From positions 248,001 through 312,000 of the forward strand of contig NZ_JACIEQ010000004.1 in assembly GCF_014196965.1 (NCBI RefSeq): 64,000 bases of DNA, read 5' to 3'. Of the stretch, positions 18,510 to 27,740 are shown piece by piece. The notes below the pieces were generated by a model, which saw nothing but the letters and a program-made list of their open reading frames with translations, searched no databases and was not told where the DNA came from. Position 1 is the first letter of the stretch; each line of letters opens with the position of its first letter. The DNA comes from Actibacterium naphthalenivorans. Its GTDB lineage: Bacteria; Pseudomonadota; Alphaproteobacteria; Rhodobacterales; Rhodobacteraceae. The position numbers and the translations under genes are program-made.

Positions 18510-19733
18510 GTGGATTATACCGCGGGATTGGACGTTGCACTGAACCGTCTGCACGAAGAGGGCCGCTACCGTACCTTCATCGACATCGAACGGCGCAAGG
18601 GCGCGTTTCCAAATGCGGTGTGGCGGCGCCCCGACGGAACCGAAAAAGACATCACCGTGTGGTGCGGCAACGACTATCTGGGCATGGGCCAGCATCCGGT
18701 CGTGCTGGCGGCCATGCACGAGGCGATCGACGCCACCGGGGCGGGATCGGGCGGCACGCGCAACATTTCGGGCACCACGGTCTATCACAAGGCGCTGGAG
18801 GCCGAGCTGGCCGATCTGCATGGCAAGGAGGCGGCGCTTGTCTTCACCTCGGCCTATATCGCCAATGACGCCACGCTTTCGACCCTGCCCAAGCTGTTTC
18901 CCGGTCTGATCATCTATTCCGACGAGTTGAACCACGCCTCGATGATCGAGGGTATCCGCCGCAACGGCGGCGCCAAGCGCATCTTCCGCCACAATGACGT
19001 GTCCCATCTGCGCGCGCTGCTGGAAGCGGACGATCCGAAGGCGCCGAAGCTGATTGCCTTTGAATCGATCTATTCGATGGATGGCGATTTCGGCCCGATC
19101 GCCGAAATCCTCGACCTGGCCGACGAGTTCAACGCCCTGACCTATATCGACGAGGTGCACGCGGTCGGCATGTACGGGCCGCGGGGCGCCGGCGTGGCCG
19201 AACGCGACGGGCTGATGGGCCGTATCGACATCATCAACGGCACCCTGGCCAAGGCCTACGGCGTGATGGGCGGCTACATCGCCTCGAGCGCGAAGATGTG
19301 TGACGCCATCCGCTCTTACGCGCCGGGCTTCATCTTCACCACCTCGCTGCCGCCGGCGATTGCAGCGGGTGCGGCCGCCTCGGTGCGGCATCTGAAAACC
19401 GATCAGGCGCGGCGGGATCAGCAACAGCTTCAGGCCCGTATCCTGAAAATGCGGCTCAAGGGGCTGGGCCTGCCGATCATCGATCATGGCAGCCATATCG
19501 TGCCGGTGATCGTGGGTGATCCGGTGCATACCAAGATGATCTCGGACATGCTGCTGGAACGGTTCGGCATCTATGTGCAGCCGATCAATTTCCCGACAGT
19601 TCCGCGCGGCACCGAGCGTTTGCGCTTTACCCCGTCGCCGGTACATGGCCCCAAGGAGATCGACGCCCTGGTTCAGTCGATGGATGAGCTTTGGGCACAA
19701 TGTGCGCTGAATCGTGCTGAGCTTTCGGCCTGA
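18510..19733 (+). CDS. hemA: 5-aminolevulinate synthase
   Basis: A 407-residue PLP enzyme condensing glycine and succinyl-CoA to 5-aminolevulinate, the first step of tetrapyrrole synthesis by the Shemin route. Recognisable segments: [42 protein letters not shown], and the PLP Lys in [14 protein letters not shown] at about residue 248. The start is GTG at 18510 with AAGGAG 6-7 nt upstream. The length is normal. The long leader with an FnrL box points to oxygen-dependent control. Whether it is the only ALAS in the genome cannot be told. Confidence 0.97.
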   Translation: MDYTAGLDVALNRLHEEGRYRTFIDIERRKGAFPNAVWRRPDGTEKDITVWCGNDYLGMGQHPVVLAAMHEAIDATGAGSGGTRNISGTTVYHKALEAELADLHGKEAALVFTSAYIANDATLSTLPKLFPGLIIYSDELNHASMIEGIRRNGGAKRIFRHNDVSHLRALLEADDPKAPKLIAFESIYSMDGDFGPIAEILDLADEFNALTYIDEVHAVGMYGPRGAGVAERDGLMGRIDIINGTLAKAYGVMGGYIASSAKMCDAIRSYAPGFIFTTSLPPAIAAGAAASVRHLKTDQARRDQQQLQARILKMRLKGLGLPIIDHGSHIVPVIVGDPVHTKMISDMLLERFGIYVQPINFPTVPRGTERLRFTPSPVHGPKEIDALVQSMDELWAQCALNRAELSA

Positions 19734-19850
19734 TCCGTTCTGCGGATGCAAATTCGCTTGCCCTGTGGTATTAATAACCTAAGAGATTGGCACGGTCAGA
19801 GAATCGCCGATCCTTAGGGGACAGCACGTGGCAGGCACGGGATTGAGCAC

Positions 19851-21044
19851 ATGATTGGGCGCAGGCAGCCGCCCGTTTCCGCTGAGCAAGAGCAGCGCAC
19901 CGGGGGATTTGACTCCTTCGAGCTGAAGCTCGGCGACATCATGCGCGGCGAGCGTGCGACGCTTGGAAAATCCCTGCTCGACGTGCAGCGAGAGCTGAAG
20001 ATCAAGGCGACCTATATCGCCGCGATCGAGAATGCCGATCCCACGGCCTTTGAAACCCCCGGTTTCGTGGCGGGCTATGTCCGCTCTTACGCACGCTATC
20101 TGGGGCTTGACCCCGAATGGGCCTATACCACCTTCTGCGAAGAGGGAAAATTCGCCACCGTCCACGGGATGGACAAGGCGGCCTCTGGCGTCAAACCCGC
20201 CGCCAGAACCCCGCGCAAGCCTGACGCGCCGCGCGATCCGCTGGCCGATCCCAACGCCACCTTCGTGCCGCGGGGCGAGGCGTTCTTTTCCGGGATCGAA
20301 CCCGGCGCCGTGGGGTCCGTTCTGGTGCTGTTGATGCTGATCGGCGGGCTCGGGTTCGGCGGCTGGACGGTGTTGCAACAGATTCAACGGGTGCGCCTGA
20401 CTCCGGTGGATCAGGCCCCCGGCGTGATTGCCGAAATCGATCCGCTGGCCGGTGCCGGCACGATGATCGCCGATGTCACCGACAATGCCGGCATGTCCGC
20501 GCCCTCGGCCGATGCGCTGGACCGGCTGTACCGCCCGCAGCCGCTGGACGTGCCGGTGATGGTCGCGCGGGACGGGCCGATCTCGACGCTGCAGCCCGGC
20601 GCGCTCGGCGCGTTGGTGGATGCACCCGAGGCGCCGGAAACCGTCGCTGCGGCAAATCGTTCCGCGCCGCAGGAACCGTCGACGCCCGTTCAGGTGGTGG
20701 CCGAAACCGCGCCCGAGCTGGTGCTGTTCGCCGTGCGCCCGGCGTGGGTGCGGGTCACCGCTGCCGAAGGCACGGTTTTGCTGGAAAAGATTCTGGACGC
20801 GGGCGAGCGCTATGTGCTGCCCCCGACGGAGGAACCGCCGCTGCTGCGCACCGGCTATGCCGGCGCCGTGTACTTCGCGGTGAACGGTACCGCTTATGGC
20901 CCGGCCGGTGAGGGTGCCGCCGTGATCAAGAACATCGCCCTGGGCCCGGACGAGCTGAAGGCCGCGTTCCAGCTTGCCGATCTGACGCAGAACCCGGAGC
21001 TGGCCAGCCTGGTGGCGGAAGTCACGCAAATCGTCGAAGAATAG
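19851..21044 (+). CDS. RodZ-like helix-turn-helix membrane protein
   Basis: A 397-residue protein with RodZ architecture. A cytoplasmic HTH_25 domain spans about 23-95 (LGKSLLDVQRELKIKATYIA), followed by a basic linker, one membrane span at 152-174, a low-complexity periplasmic linker and a C-terminal DUF4115 beta domain (about 290-365, WVRVTAAEGTVLLEKIL). RodZ couples MreB to the elongation machinery in rod-shaped cells. ispG follows 72 bp downstream on the same strand, a common alphaproteobacterial order. The overall shape is convincing; the role here is inferred from the family. Confidence 0.85.
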   Translation: MIGRRQPPVSAEQEQRTGGFDSFELKLGDIMRGERATLGKSLLDVQRELKIKATYIAAIENADPTAFETPGFVAGYVRSYARYLGLDPEWAYTTFCEEGKFATVHGMDKAASGVKPAARTPRKPDAPRDPLADPNATFVPRGEAFFSGIEPGAVGSVLVLLMLIGGLGFGGWTVLQQIQRVRLTPVDQAPGVIAEIDPLAGAGTMIADVTDNAGMSAPSADALDRLYRPQPLDVPVMVARDGPISTLQPGALGALVDAPEAPETVAAANRSAPQEPSTPVQVVAETAPELVLFAVRPAWVRVTAAEGTVLLEKILDAGERYVLPPTEEPPLLRTGYAGAVYFAVNGTAYGPAGEGAAVIKNIALGPDELKAAFQLADLTQNPELASLVAEVTQIVEE

Positions 21045-21116
21045 CCTGCGCCCGTTGCCGGGAGGCGTGCGGAGGGTTATCTAACCCCTGAACGATCCAA
21101 GGCGGAGAGAAGGCGG

Positions 21117-22244
21117 ATGTCGCTTAACCATGTGCGCCCGTGGCGCAACATCTACCGGCGCGAATCCCGCAAGATTTACGTCGGCCCTGTGCCGGTGGGC
21201 GGCGATGCGCCGATCTCGGTGCAGACGATGACCAACACCATCACCACGGATGTGAAGGCCACCATCGCCCAGGTGCAGGCCTGCGCCGAGGCGGGGGCCG
21301 ATATCGTCCGCGTTTCCACCCCCGACGAGGCCAGCGCCCGGGCGTTGAAAGAGATCGTCGCCGAAAGCCCGGTGCCGATCGTGGCCGACATCCATTTCCA
21401 TTACAAACGCGCGATCGAGGCCGCCGAGAGCGGCGCGGCCTGCCTGCGGATCAACCCCGGCAACATCGGCGACGCGGCCCGCGTGAAAGAGGTGATCCAG
21501 GCGGCAAAGGATCACGGCTGTTCGATCCGCATCGGGGTGAACGCCGGATCGCTGGAAAAGCACCTGCTGGAGAAATACGGCGAGCCATGCCCCGAGGCGA
21601 TGGTGGAGTCGGGGCTGGAGCATATCCGCATCCTGCAGGACAATGATTTCCACGAATTCAAGATCAGCGTGAAGGCCAGCGATGTGTTCCTGTCGGCCGC
21701 CGCCTATCAGGGCATTGCCGAGGCGACCGACGCGCCGATCCATCTGGGCATCACCGAGGCCGGCGGGCTGATGTCGGGCACGATCAAATCCGCGATCGGG
21801 CTGGGCAACCTGCTGTGGATGGGCATCGGCGATACGCTGCGTGTGTCACTCTCCGCTGATCCGGTGCAAGAGGTCAAGGTCGGCTATGAGATCCTGAAAT
21901 CGCTGGGCCTGCGGCACCGGGGGGTCAACATCATTTCTTGCCCGTCCTGCGCGCGGCAGGGGTTCGACGTGATCAAGACGGTCGAGGCGCTGGAAAAGCG
22001 GCTGGAGCATATCAAGACGCCCATGAGCCTGAGCATCATCGGCTGCGTCGTGAACGGCCCGGGCGAGGCGCTGATGACCGATGTCGGCTTTACCGGCGGC
22101 GGGGCCGGCAGCGGCATGGTCTATCTGGCGGGCAGGCAGAGCCACAAGCTGAGCAACGATCAGATGATCGAGCATATCGTCGAGCAGGTCGAGAAAAAGG
22201 CCGCCGAGATCGAAGCGGCGGCCTCTGCCCAGGCGGCGGAATAG
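21117..22244 (+). CDS. ispG: 4-hydroxy-3-methylbut-2-enyl diphosphate synthase
   Basis: A 375-residue Fe-S enzyme of the MEP isoprenoid pathway converting MEcPP to HMBPP. The bacterial type begins with an N-terminal barrel ([15 protein letters not shown]). The 4Fe-4S ligands are in [10 protein letters not shown] (about 276 and 279) and [11 protein letters not shown] (about 311). It starts at ATG 21117 after GGCGGAGAGAAGGCGG, a strong purine-rich site. It is probably co-transcribed with the RodZ-like gene. The C-terminal Ala/Glu tail is lineage-specific. Confidence 0.97.
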   Translation: MSLNHVRPWRNIYRRESRKIYVGPVPVGGDAPISVQTMTNTITTDVKATIAQVQACAEAGADIVRVSTPDEASARALKEIVAESPVPIVADIHFHYKRAIEAAESGAACLRINPGNIGDAARVKEVIQAAKDHGCSIRIGVNAGSLEKHLLEKYGEPCPEAMVESGLEHIRILQDNDFHEFKISVKASDVFLSAAAYQGIAEATDAPIHLGITEAGGLMSGTIKSAIGLGNLLWMGIGDTLRVSLSADPVQEVKVGYEILKSLGLRHRGVNIISCPSCARQGFDVIKTVEALEKRLEHIKTPMSLSIIGCVVNGPGEALMTDVGFTGGGAGSGMVYLAGRQSHKLSNDQMIEHIVEQVEKKAAEIEAAASAQAAE

Positions 22245-22264
22245 CCGCGCCCGGTGGAACAGGC

Positions 22265-23005
22265 TCAGTTGGCGCGCAGGTCGCTGACGATCTCGCGCAT
22301 CCCGGCCAGAGGTACATAGCCGCGCAGCATCTGATCTTTCAGCACGAAGGTCGGCGTGCCCGAGATCTGCAGGCGGCTGGCCAGCGCGCGGTTGGCCTGA
22401 ATCACCTGATCAACCTCTTCGCTGCTCATCCGTGCCAGAACCGCGCCGGCATCCAGCCCCAGCCGCCCGGCCAGTTTTTCCAGATTGGCCGGCGTGACCT
22501 TGCCGCGGAAGGTGATCAGCGCGTCATGGGTCTGCTTGTAGGCCTCGTCCCCGGCGATCAGCTTGGTGGCGATGGCAAAGCGGGACGACAGCTCTGATTC
22601 CTCGCCCAGGATCGGGAATTCCTTCACGATAAAGCGGATGTTTCCGTCGGAGCGGATCAGCGTCGCCACTTCCTCATGCGCCTTGCGGCAATAGCCGCAG
22701 CGGTAATCGGTGAACTCCACCAGGGTGATGTCGCCCTCGGGGTTGCCGCCCACCCAGGAATGGCCGTCGCGGAAGATGTCTTCGGCGTTGACCTTGATCA
22801 GCGTCGCGTCATTCGAAGCCTGCTGCCCGGCCTGGCGCTGCTCAAGCACCGCGATCGCCTCCATCAGCACTTCGGGATTGTCCAGCAGATAGGCCCGCAC
22901 CTCGGCGCGGAAGGCTTCCCGCTCGGCGGCGCTCATGTCGGCGGCATGGGCCGGGGCGGCCAGTGTCAGAGCCGCGAGGGCAGCGGCAAGGATCGGGCGG
23001 GTCAT
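22265..23005 (-). CDS. DsbA-family periplasmic thiol-disulfide oxidoreductase
   Basis: A 246-residue exported protein. The signal peptide is residues 1-21 (TRPILAAALAALTLAAPAHA). An N-terminal helical region (about 25-55) resembles the dimerisation region of ScsC/Com1-type proteins. The thioredoxin domain has the active site CGYC (about 103-106, in DYRCGYCRKAHEE) and a cis-Pro loop ISGTPTFVL. The start at 23005 is preferred over an ATG 6 nt upstream because GGAGAG is then 9 nt away. It lies convergent with ispG. It acts in oxidising or isomerising disulfides in the periplasm. Confidence 0.9.
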   Translation of the reverse strand: MTRPILAAALAALTLAAPAHAADMSAAEREAFRAEVRAYLLDNPEVLMEAIAVLEQRQAGQQASNDATLIKVNAEDIFRDGHSWVGGNPEGDITLVEFTDYRCGYCRKAHEEVATLIRSDGNIRFIVKEFPILGEESELSSRFAIATKLIAGDEAYKQTHDALITFRGKVTPANLEKLAGRLGLDAGAVLARMSSEEVDQVIQANRALASRLQISGTPTFVLKDQMLRGYVPLAGMREIVSDLRAN

Positions 23006-23179
23006 GGGCATTCTCTCCGTTTGTCGCAGCGGGCTGCGGCCTATCTATCTCACAGCCGGCGGCGGGCGGCAATTGCGCTGGCCGCTTCCGATACCTTCCG
23101 TCGCGTTTTGCCGACCACACTGCACCGGCGCGCGCGTCCGACCAACCTTTTGCGGATCACAAAAGCGGGAGCGTCGGGC

Positions 23180-24536
23180 TTACTGGGTGGCGGCGCGGGC
23201 GGTGTGCAGAACGTCCTGCGCGCGCAGCGCCCCGGAAGAGCCGTGCGGCAACAGCCCCGCCGCCCGTTCGGCATGCACCGCCGCATCCCGAAACCGCCCC
23301 TGCACCGCATAGCGTTCGGCCGTCGCGAGCGAGGCCATGCCGTTGTTGCCCAGCCGCGCATAGGCCACCGCCAGATCGCGCAGCAGCCGCGGATCGAACG
23401 GATCCCGCGCGCGGGCCTGTTCCAGCACCGAAAGCGCCCGGCGGGTGCCATCGGCCGTATCAAGCGCCAGAAGCGACCGGCCATAGCCGGCCTGGATCAG
23501 CGGCTCGTTCGGGGCAAGCTGCACCGCCCGCTGATAAGATCGGACGGCCCCCCCGAAATCCCGCGATTCCAGCAGGATCTGCCCGCGCAGTTCCTCGATA
23601 TAGCCATCCGACGGGCGGCGCGCGGCCAGGGTGTTGATCTCGCGCAGGGCGGCCTTGGCGTCGGGTTTGCGGTGATAGGCGATGGCGCGCCGCATGAGCG
23701 CGCTGTCGGATGTGTCGGAGGGTTTGATCCGCCGCAGCGTATAGGACGGATTCTGCATGAACGCGCCCAGCTTTCCCTGGGCCCGGTTGAACCAGTATTC
23801 GGCGGCCGGATTCGCCTGCGCCGTGCCGCCATAGGCCGCGGCGAATCCCCGCATCGCGCGCAGCCTGTCCTGCGTCAGCGGATGGGTGCGTACGTAGGGA
23901 TCCTGCCGGCCCGGGCTCAGCGCCTCTTGCCCGCGAAAGATCTCCAGCACATCGACCATCGCCGCCGGGTCCAGCCCGGCACGCGCCATGTAGCGCACCC
24001 CGGCCTGATCGGCAGAGGCTTCCTCGGCTCTTGTATGGGCGAAGAACAGGCGCTGCGCCGAAGAGGACGATCCGGCCGCGACCCCGGCCGCCGCCTGTGG
24101 ATTGCCGCTCAGCGCCAGCGCCGCCGACATCAAAAGCCCCATCCCCGCCGCAGATTGCGCCCCGCGCAGATTGGCCATGCGGCGGGTGATATGGCCGTTG
24201 GCGATATGGGCCATCTCATGGGCCAGCACGCCCTGCACCTGCTCGGCGCTGTCCAGCTTCAGCAGCAGGCCGGAATGGACGAAGATCGTGCGCCCGTCGA
24301 TGACGAAGGCGTTCAGCGAGGCATCGTTGATCACCATGACCCTCAGTTGCGAGGCGCTGAAGCCGGCGGCCGTGGCCACGGGGGCGACGAGCTGGCGCAG
24401 GGCATGTTCGATCTCCGCATCGCGGATCAGCCCCTGCGCCCGCGCCGCCGGCGCCCAGAGCATGCCGAGGGCGAGCAGCAGGGCGATGCCCGCTGCCATT
24501 GACTGTCTGCACATGCGCTGGAACAAAGCTGCCATG
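23180..24536 (-). CDS. M48 family metalloprotease with TPR repeats (BepA-like)
   Basis: About 451 residues. The signal peptide follows MAAGIALLLALGMLWAPAARA. The zinc motif HEMAH lies in GVLAHEMAHIANGH near residue 110, with the third ligand in ARAEEASADQAGVRY. A C-terminal half of tetratricopeptide-type helices (about 290-440) follows. The architecture is that of BepA/YfgC, a periplasmic chaperone-protease for outer-membrane assembly. The start is uncertain: ATG 24536 has no good ribosome site, and later Mets before the signal peptide are possible. It is divergent from the aminotransferase gene, with about 22 bp between starts. Confidence 0.88.
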
Positions 24537-24558
24537 ATGGCAGAGTAAGGAGAGTGCG

Positions 24559-25704
24559 GTGCGAAGTTCAAGGCGAAGCGGGGTCGATCCTTTCATCGTG
24601 ATGGATGTGCTGGAGCATGCGCGCCGCGCAGAGGCCGCCGGCCGGCGCATCATCCACATGGAAATCGGCCAGCCCGCCACGCCCGCCCCGTCGGGCGCGC
24701 GCGCTGCCGTCACCGAGGCGATGGCAGGGGATGCCATGGGATACACCGTCGCCCTGGGCCTGCCGGCGCTGCGCCAACGCATCGCAAGGCTTTATGGCGA
24801 CTGGTATAATGTTGATCTGGACCCGGGGCGGGTGATCGTCACCTCGGGCTCGTCTGCGGCCTTCCTGCTGGCCTTCACCGCGCTTTTCGACACGGGCGAC
24901 CGGGTGGGGATCGGGGCGCCGGGCTATCCGTCTTACCGGCAGATCCTGCGCGCGCTGGATCTGCGGCCGGTGATGCTGGAAACGGCGGCGGAAAACCGCC
25001 TGCAGCCGGTGCCGGGGGATCTTCCCGCCGATCTGGCCGGGCTGATGATCGCCTCGCCCGCCAACCCCAGCGGCACCATGCTGGACCGGGCTGCGATGGC
25101 TGCGCTGATCGGGGCCTGCGCGGCGCAGGGAACGGCGTTCATCTCCGACGAGATCTATCACGGCATCGAGTATGACAAGAAGGCCGTGACTGCGCTGGAG
25201 ATCAGCGACGAGGTTTACGTGATCAACTCCTTTTCCAAGTATTTTTCGATGACCGGCTGGCGGGTGGGCTGGATGGTGGTGCCGCCCGATCATGTGCGTA
25301 TCATCGAACGGCTGGCCCAGAACATGTTCATCTGCGCGCCTCATGTCAGCCAGATCGCGGCGCTGGCGGCAATGGACTGCGAGCCGGAGCTTCAGGCCAA
25401 CATGGCTGTCTACCGCGAGAACCGGCGCTTGATGCTGGAGGGTCTGCCGGAGGCCGGCTTCACCCGCATCGCGCCGCCGGACGGCGGCTTTTATGTGTAT
25501 GCCGATGTATCGCATCTGACGCAGGACAGCCGCGCACTCGCCGCCGAGATATTGGAACAGGCGGGCGTGGCGGTGGCGCCGGGGCTGGATTTCGACCCTT
25601 CGCGCGGGGCGGGCACCTTGCGGTTTTCCTATGCCACCGCGACCGGCGACATCCGCGAAGGGCTGGCCCGGCTCAAGACGTTCATGCAGGCGCGCTTTGG
25701 CTGA
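24559..25704 (+). CDS. PLP-dependent aminotransferase class I/II
   Basis: A 381-residue fold-type I aminotransferase. Features: the substrate-loop start HMEIGQPATPAPSG, VIVTSGSSAAFLLAF, the cofactor Asp/Tyr region FISDEIYHGIEYD, and the Schiff-base Lys in NSFSKYFSMTGWR (about 226), with a late Arg in GTLRFSYA. The start is GTG at 24559 with AAGGAGA about 8 nt upstream. It resembles the aspartate/aromatic aminotransferase-like group; the amino acid it uses cannot be predicted. It is 60 bp upstream of amiC on the same strand. Confidence 0.9.
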   Translation: MRSSRRSGVDPFIVMDVLEHARRAEAAGRRIIHMEIGQPATPAPSGARAAVTEAMAGDAMGYTVALGLPALRQRIARLYGDWYNVDLDPGRVIVTSGSSAAFLLAFTALFDTGDRVGIGAPGYPSYRQILRALDLRPVMLETAAENRLQPVPGDLPADLAGLMIASPANPSGTMLDRAAMAALIGACAAQGTAFISDEIYHGIEYDKKAVTALEISDEVYVINSFSKYFSMTGWRVGWMVVPPDHVRIIERLAQNMFICAPHVSQIAALAAMDCEPELQANMAVYRENRRLMLEGLPEAGFTRIAPPDGGFYVYADVSHLTQDSRALAAEILEQAGVAVAPGLDFDPSRGAGTLRFSYATATGDIREGLARLKTFMQARFG

Positions 25705-25764
25705 TCGGCGGTTTCGCCGGGGCGGGTGACCGGGTATACTTGCGCAAAACGGGCGTCGGGGCGC

Positions 25765-26994
25765 ATGGGCAGGATTTTCAGGATTTTCGGGTTATGCGCC
25801 GCGGTGACGCTTTGGGCGGCGGCAGGTGGCATGGCGCAGGAGCTTTCGGCGCTGGCGCGGGTCAATGCCGCGCGCTCGGGCGTGATCGATGCGGGGCAGG
25901 GGATCGAGCTGCGGCTGGATCTCAGCCAGCCGGTGCCGTTCCGCGTGCGTACGCTTGACGCGCCGCCCCGGCTCGTCGTCGATTTCCGCGAGATCGCCTG
26001 GGATGGCATCGCGCCTGACGCGTTGCTGCGCGGCAGCCGGGCCAGCGGCCTGCGGATGGGGCCGGTGCGGCCGGGCTGGTCGCGGCTGGTGCTGGATCTG
26101 ACCGGGCCTTTCGCGGTGCAAAGCGCCGAGATGCGGCGTGATGACGCAACCGGGCGGGCGGATCTGGTGATGCGCCTCGCCCCGGTCAGCGCCGCTGATT
26201 TCGCGGCCGCCGCCGCCACGCCCGAAGCCGTGCTCTGGGGGTTGCCGCAAGCGGTTGCGCTGGCGCCGCCGCGCCAGCGTCAGGACGGATCGCGGCCGCT
26301 GCGCGTGGTGCTTGACCCGGGCCATGGCGGTATCGATCCGGGGGCCGAGCGTGGCGGGGTGCGCGAAGCAGATCTGATGCTGACCTTCGCGCGCGAGCTG
26401 AAAGAGGTGTTGCTGCGCGCCGGCGCCGAGGTGGCGTTGACCCGCGAAGAGGATAGTTTCGTGCCGCTGGAAAGCCGCATCTCCATCGCCCGCGCCGCCC
26501 GGGCGGATGTGTTTCTGTCGCTTCATGCTGATGTGCTGGCCGAAGGCCATGCCACGGGCGCCACGATCTATACCCTGTCCGACACCGCCTCCGACAAGGC
26601 ATCGCAGAAGCTGGCCGAGCGCCACGACCGCGCCGATCTTCTGGCCGGGGTGGATCTGTCGCATCAGGATGACGTGATCGCGGATGTGCTGATGGATCTT
26701 GCCCGGCGCGATACGGCGCCGCGCTCCGATGCGCTGGCCGATGCGCTGGTCGCGGGGCTGCGGCAGGCGGTGGAACATATGCACAAGCGCCCGCGCCAGT
26801 CGGCCGGGTTTTCGGTGCTCAAGTCGCCCGATATCCCGTCGGTCCTGATCGAGCTTGGCTTTCTGTCGTCGAAACGCGACCGGGAAAACCTGACCGACCC
26901 CGAATGGCGGCGCAAAGCGGCGCAGGGCATCCGCGACGCCCTGCTGAACTGGGCGCAATCCGATGCCGCGCAGGCGACGCTGCTCAGGAAATAG
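25765..26994 (+). CDS. amiC: N-acetylmuramoyl-L-alanine amidase with AMIN domain
   Basis: A 409-residue exported amidase that splits septal peptidoglycan. The signal peptide is IFGLCAAVTLWAAAGGMAQ. An AMIN targeting domain occupies about 30-140 (GIELRLDLSQPVPFRV). The Amidase_3 zinc domain follows: LDPGHGGIDPGAER, DVFLSLHADVL and VLIELGFLSSKRD hold the ligands and catalytic Glu. The start ATG at 25765 matches the signal peptide; the ribosome site is weak. Its last 11 bases overlap the convergent methyltransferase gene. PBP1A lies downstream past that gene. Confidence 0.93.
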   Translation: MGRIFRIFGLCAAVTLWAAAGGMAQELSALARVNAARSGVIDAGQGIELRLDLSQPVPFRVRTLDAPPRLVVDFREIAWDGIAPDALLRGSRASGLRMGPVRPGWSRLVLDLTGPFAVQSAEMRRDDATGRADLVMRLAPVSAADFAAAAATPEAVLWGLPQAVALAPPRQRQDGSRPLRVVLDPGHGGIDPGAERGGVREADLMLTFARELKEVLLRAGAEVALTREEDSFVPLESRISIARAARADVFLSLHADVLAEGHATGATIYTLSDTASDKASQKLAERHDRADLLAGVDLSHQDDVIADVLMDLARRDTAPRSDALADALVAGLRQAVEHMHKRPRQSAGFSVLKSPDIPSVLIELGFLSSKRDRENLTDPEWRRKAAQGIRDALLNWAQSDAAQATLLRK

Positions 26995-27586
26995 CGGTGT
27001 AGCGCGCCAGCCAGATGGTATGGCCGCGGCAGGCCGGATCCTCTGGCGCGAAATCGATCACCGAAAAGCCGTTGTCGGACAGAAGCGCACGGTATTCGGC
27101 GGGCGACAGGCTGGCGTGATAGACGGTTTCGCCCTCGACCTCGCCAATCGCCTCTCCCTCGTCCGAACCCGAGGTGAACATCAGCACCGCGCGCGGCGCG
27201 GCATGCATGGCAAAGGTGGGGAACATGGCGCGCTGGTCGGCGGCGGAGAGGTGGAAAAAGCTGTTCCACGCCAGGATCGCGTCGAACCGCCGGCCCAGCG
27301 ACAGGCCGCGCATATCGGCCTCTATCGCCTCGGCGCCGGGCAGGGCGGCGCGAAACAGCGCCACCATCTCGGCGGCGCCATCCACCCCGGTGACCTGCGC
27401 GCGCCGCTCGCTCAGATAGGTGGCGATGGGCTTGCCCGGCCCGCAGCCAAGATCCAGCACCCGCCGCCCGATGGCATGGGCCAGCATCCTGTCCAGCCAG
27501 CGGCGTTCGAACAGGGTCTTGTCGCGGTGTCGGGCAAAGCCTTGGGCGACTCGGGCGTAGGTGGGCAGGATGTCTTCGGGATGCAT
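26984..27586 (-). CDS. Class I SAM-dependent methyltransferase
   Basis: A 200-residue small Rossmann methyltransferase. Motif I VLDLGCGPGKPIATYL lies at about 43-58, motif II VTGVDGAAEMVALF follows, and FDAILAWNSFFHLS is the family acidic/aromatic loop. It belongs to the broad Methyltransf_11/25 type; the substrate is unknown. It is convergent with amiC (11-bp overlap of the 3' ends) and divergent from the PBP1A gene. Confidence 0.88.
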   Translation of the reverse strand: MHPEDILPTYARVAQGFARHRDKTLFERRWLDRMLAHAIGRRVLDLGCGPGKPIATYLSERRAQVTGVDGAAEMVALFRAALPGAEAIEADMRGLSLGRRFDAILAWNSFFHLSAADQRAMFPTFAMHAAPRAVLMFTSGSDEGEAIGEVEGETVYHASLSPAEYRALLSDNGFSVIDFAPEDPACRGHTIWLARYTAIS

Positions 27587-27740
27587 GGCTTTGCGCTACG
27601 CTGCCGCGACGTCTGGCGCAAGCCCTTCGCGGAACCGTGAACGCGGTGGCGGCGCGAATTGGCCGAACCGCCGCGCGTTGGTTTTGACCGCACCGGGCAG
27701 GGGGCGTATAGAGGCGAAGTTATTTCAGGGGGCGCACGCC

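Noticed and set aside
18365-18868. Frame overlapping the start of hemA on the same strand
   Set aside because: It has a different codon pattern from the neighbours, no domain, and lies over the well-supported hemA start.
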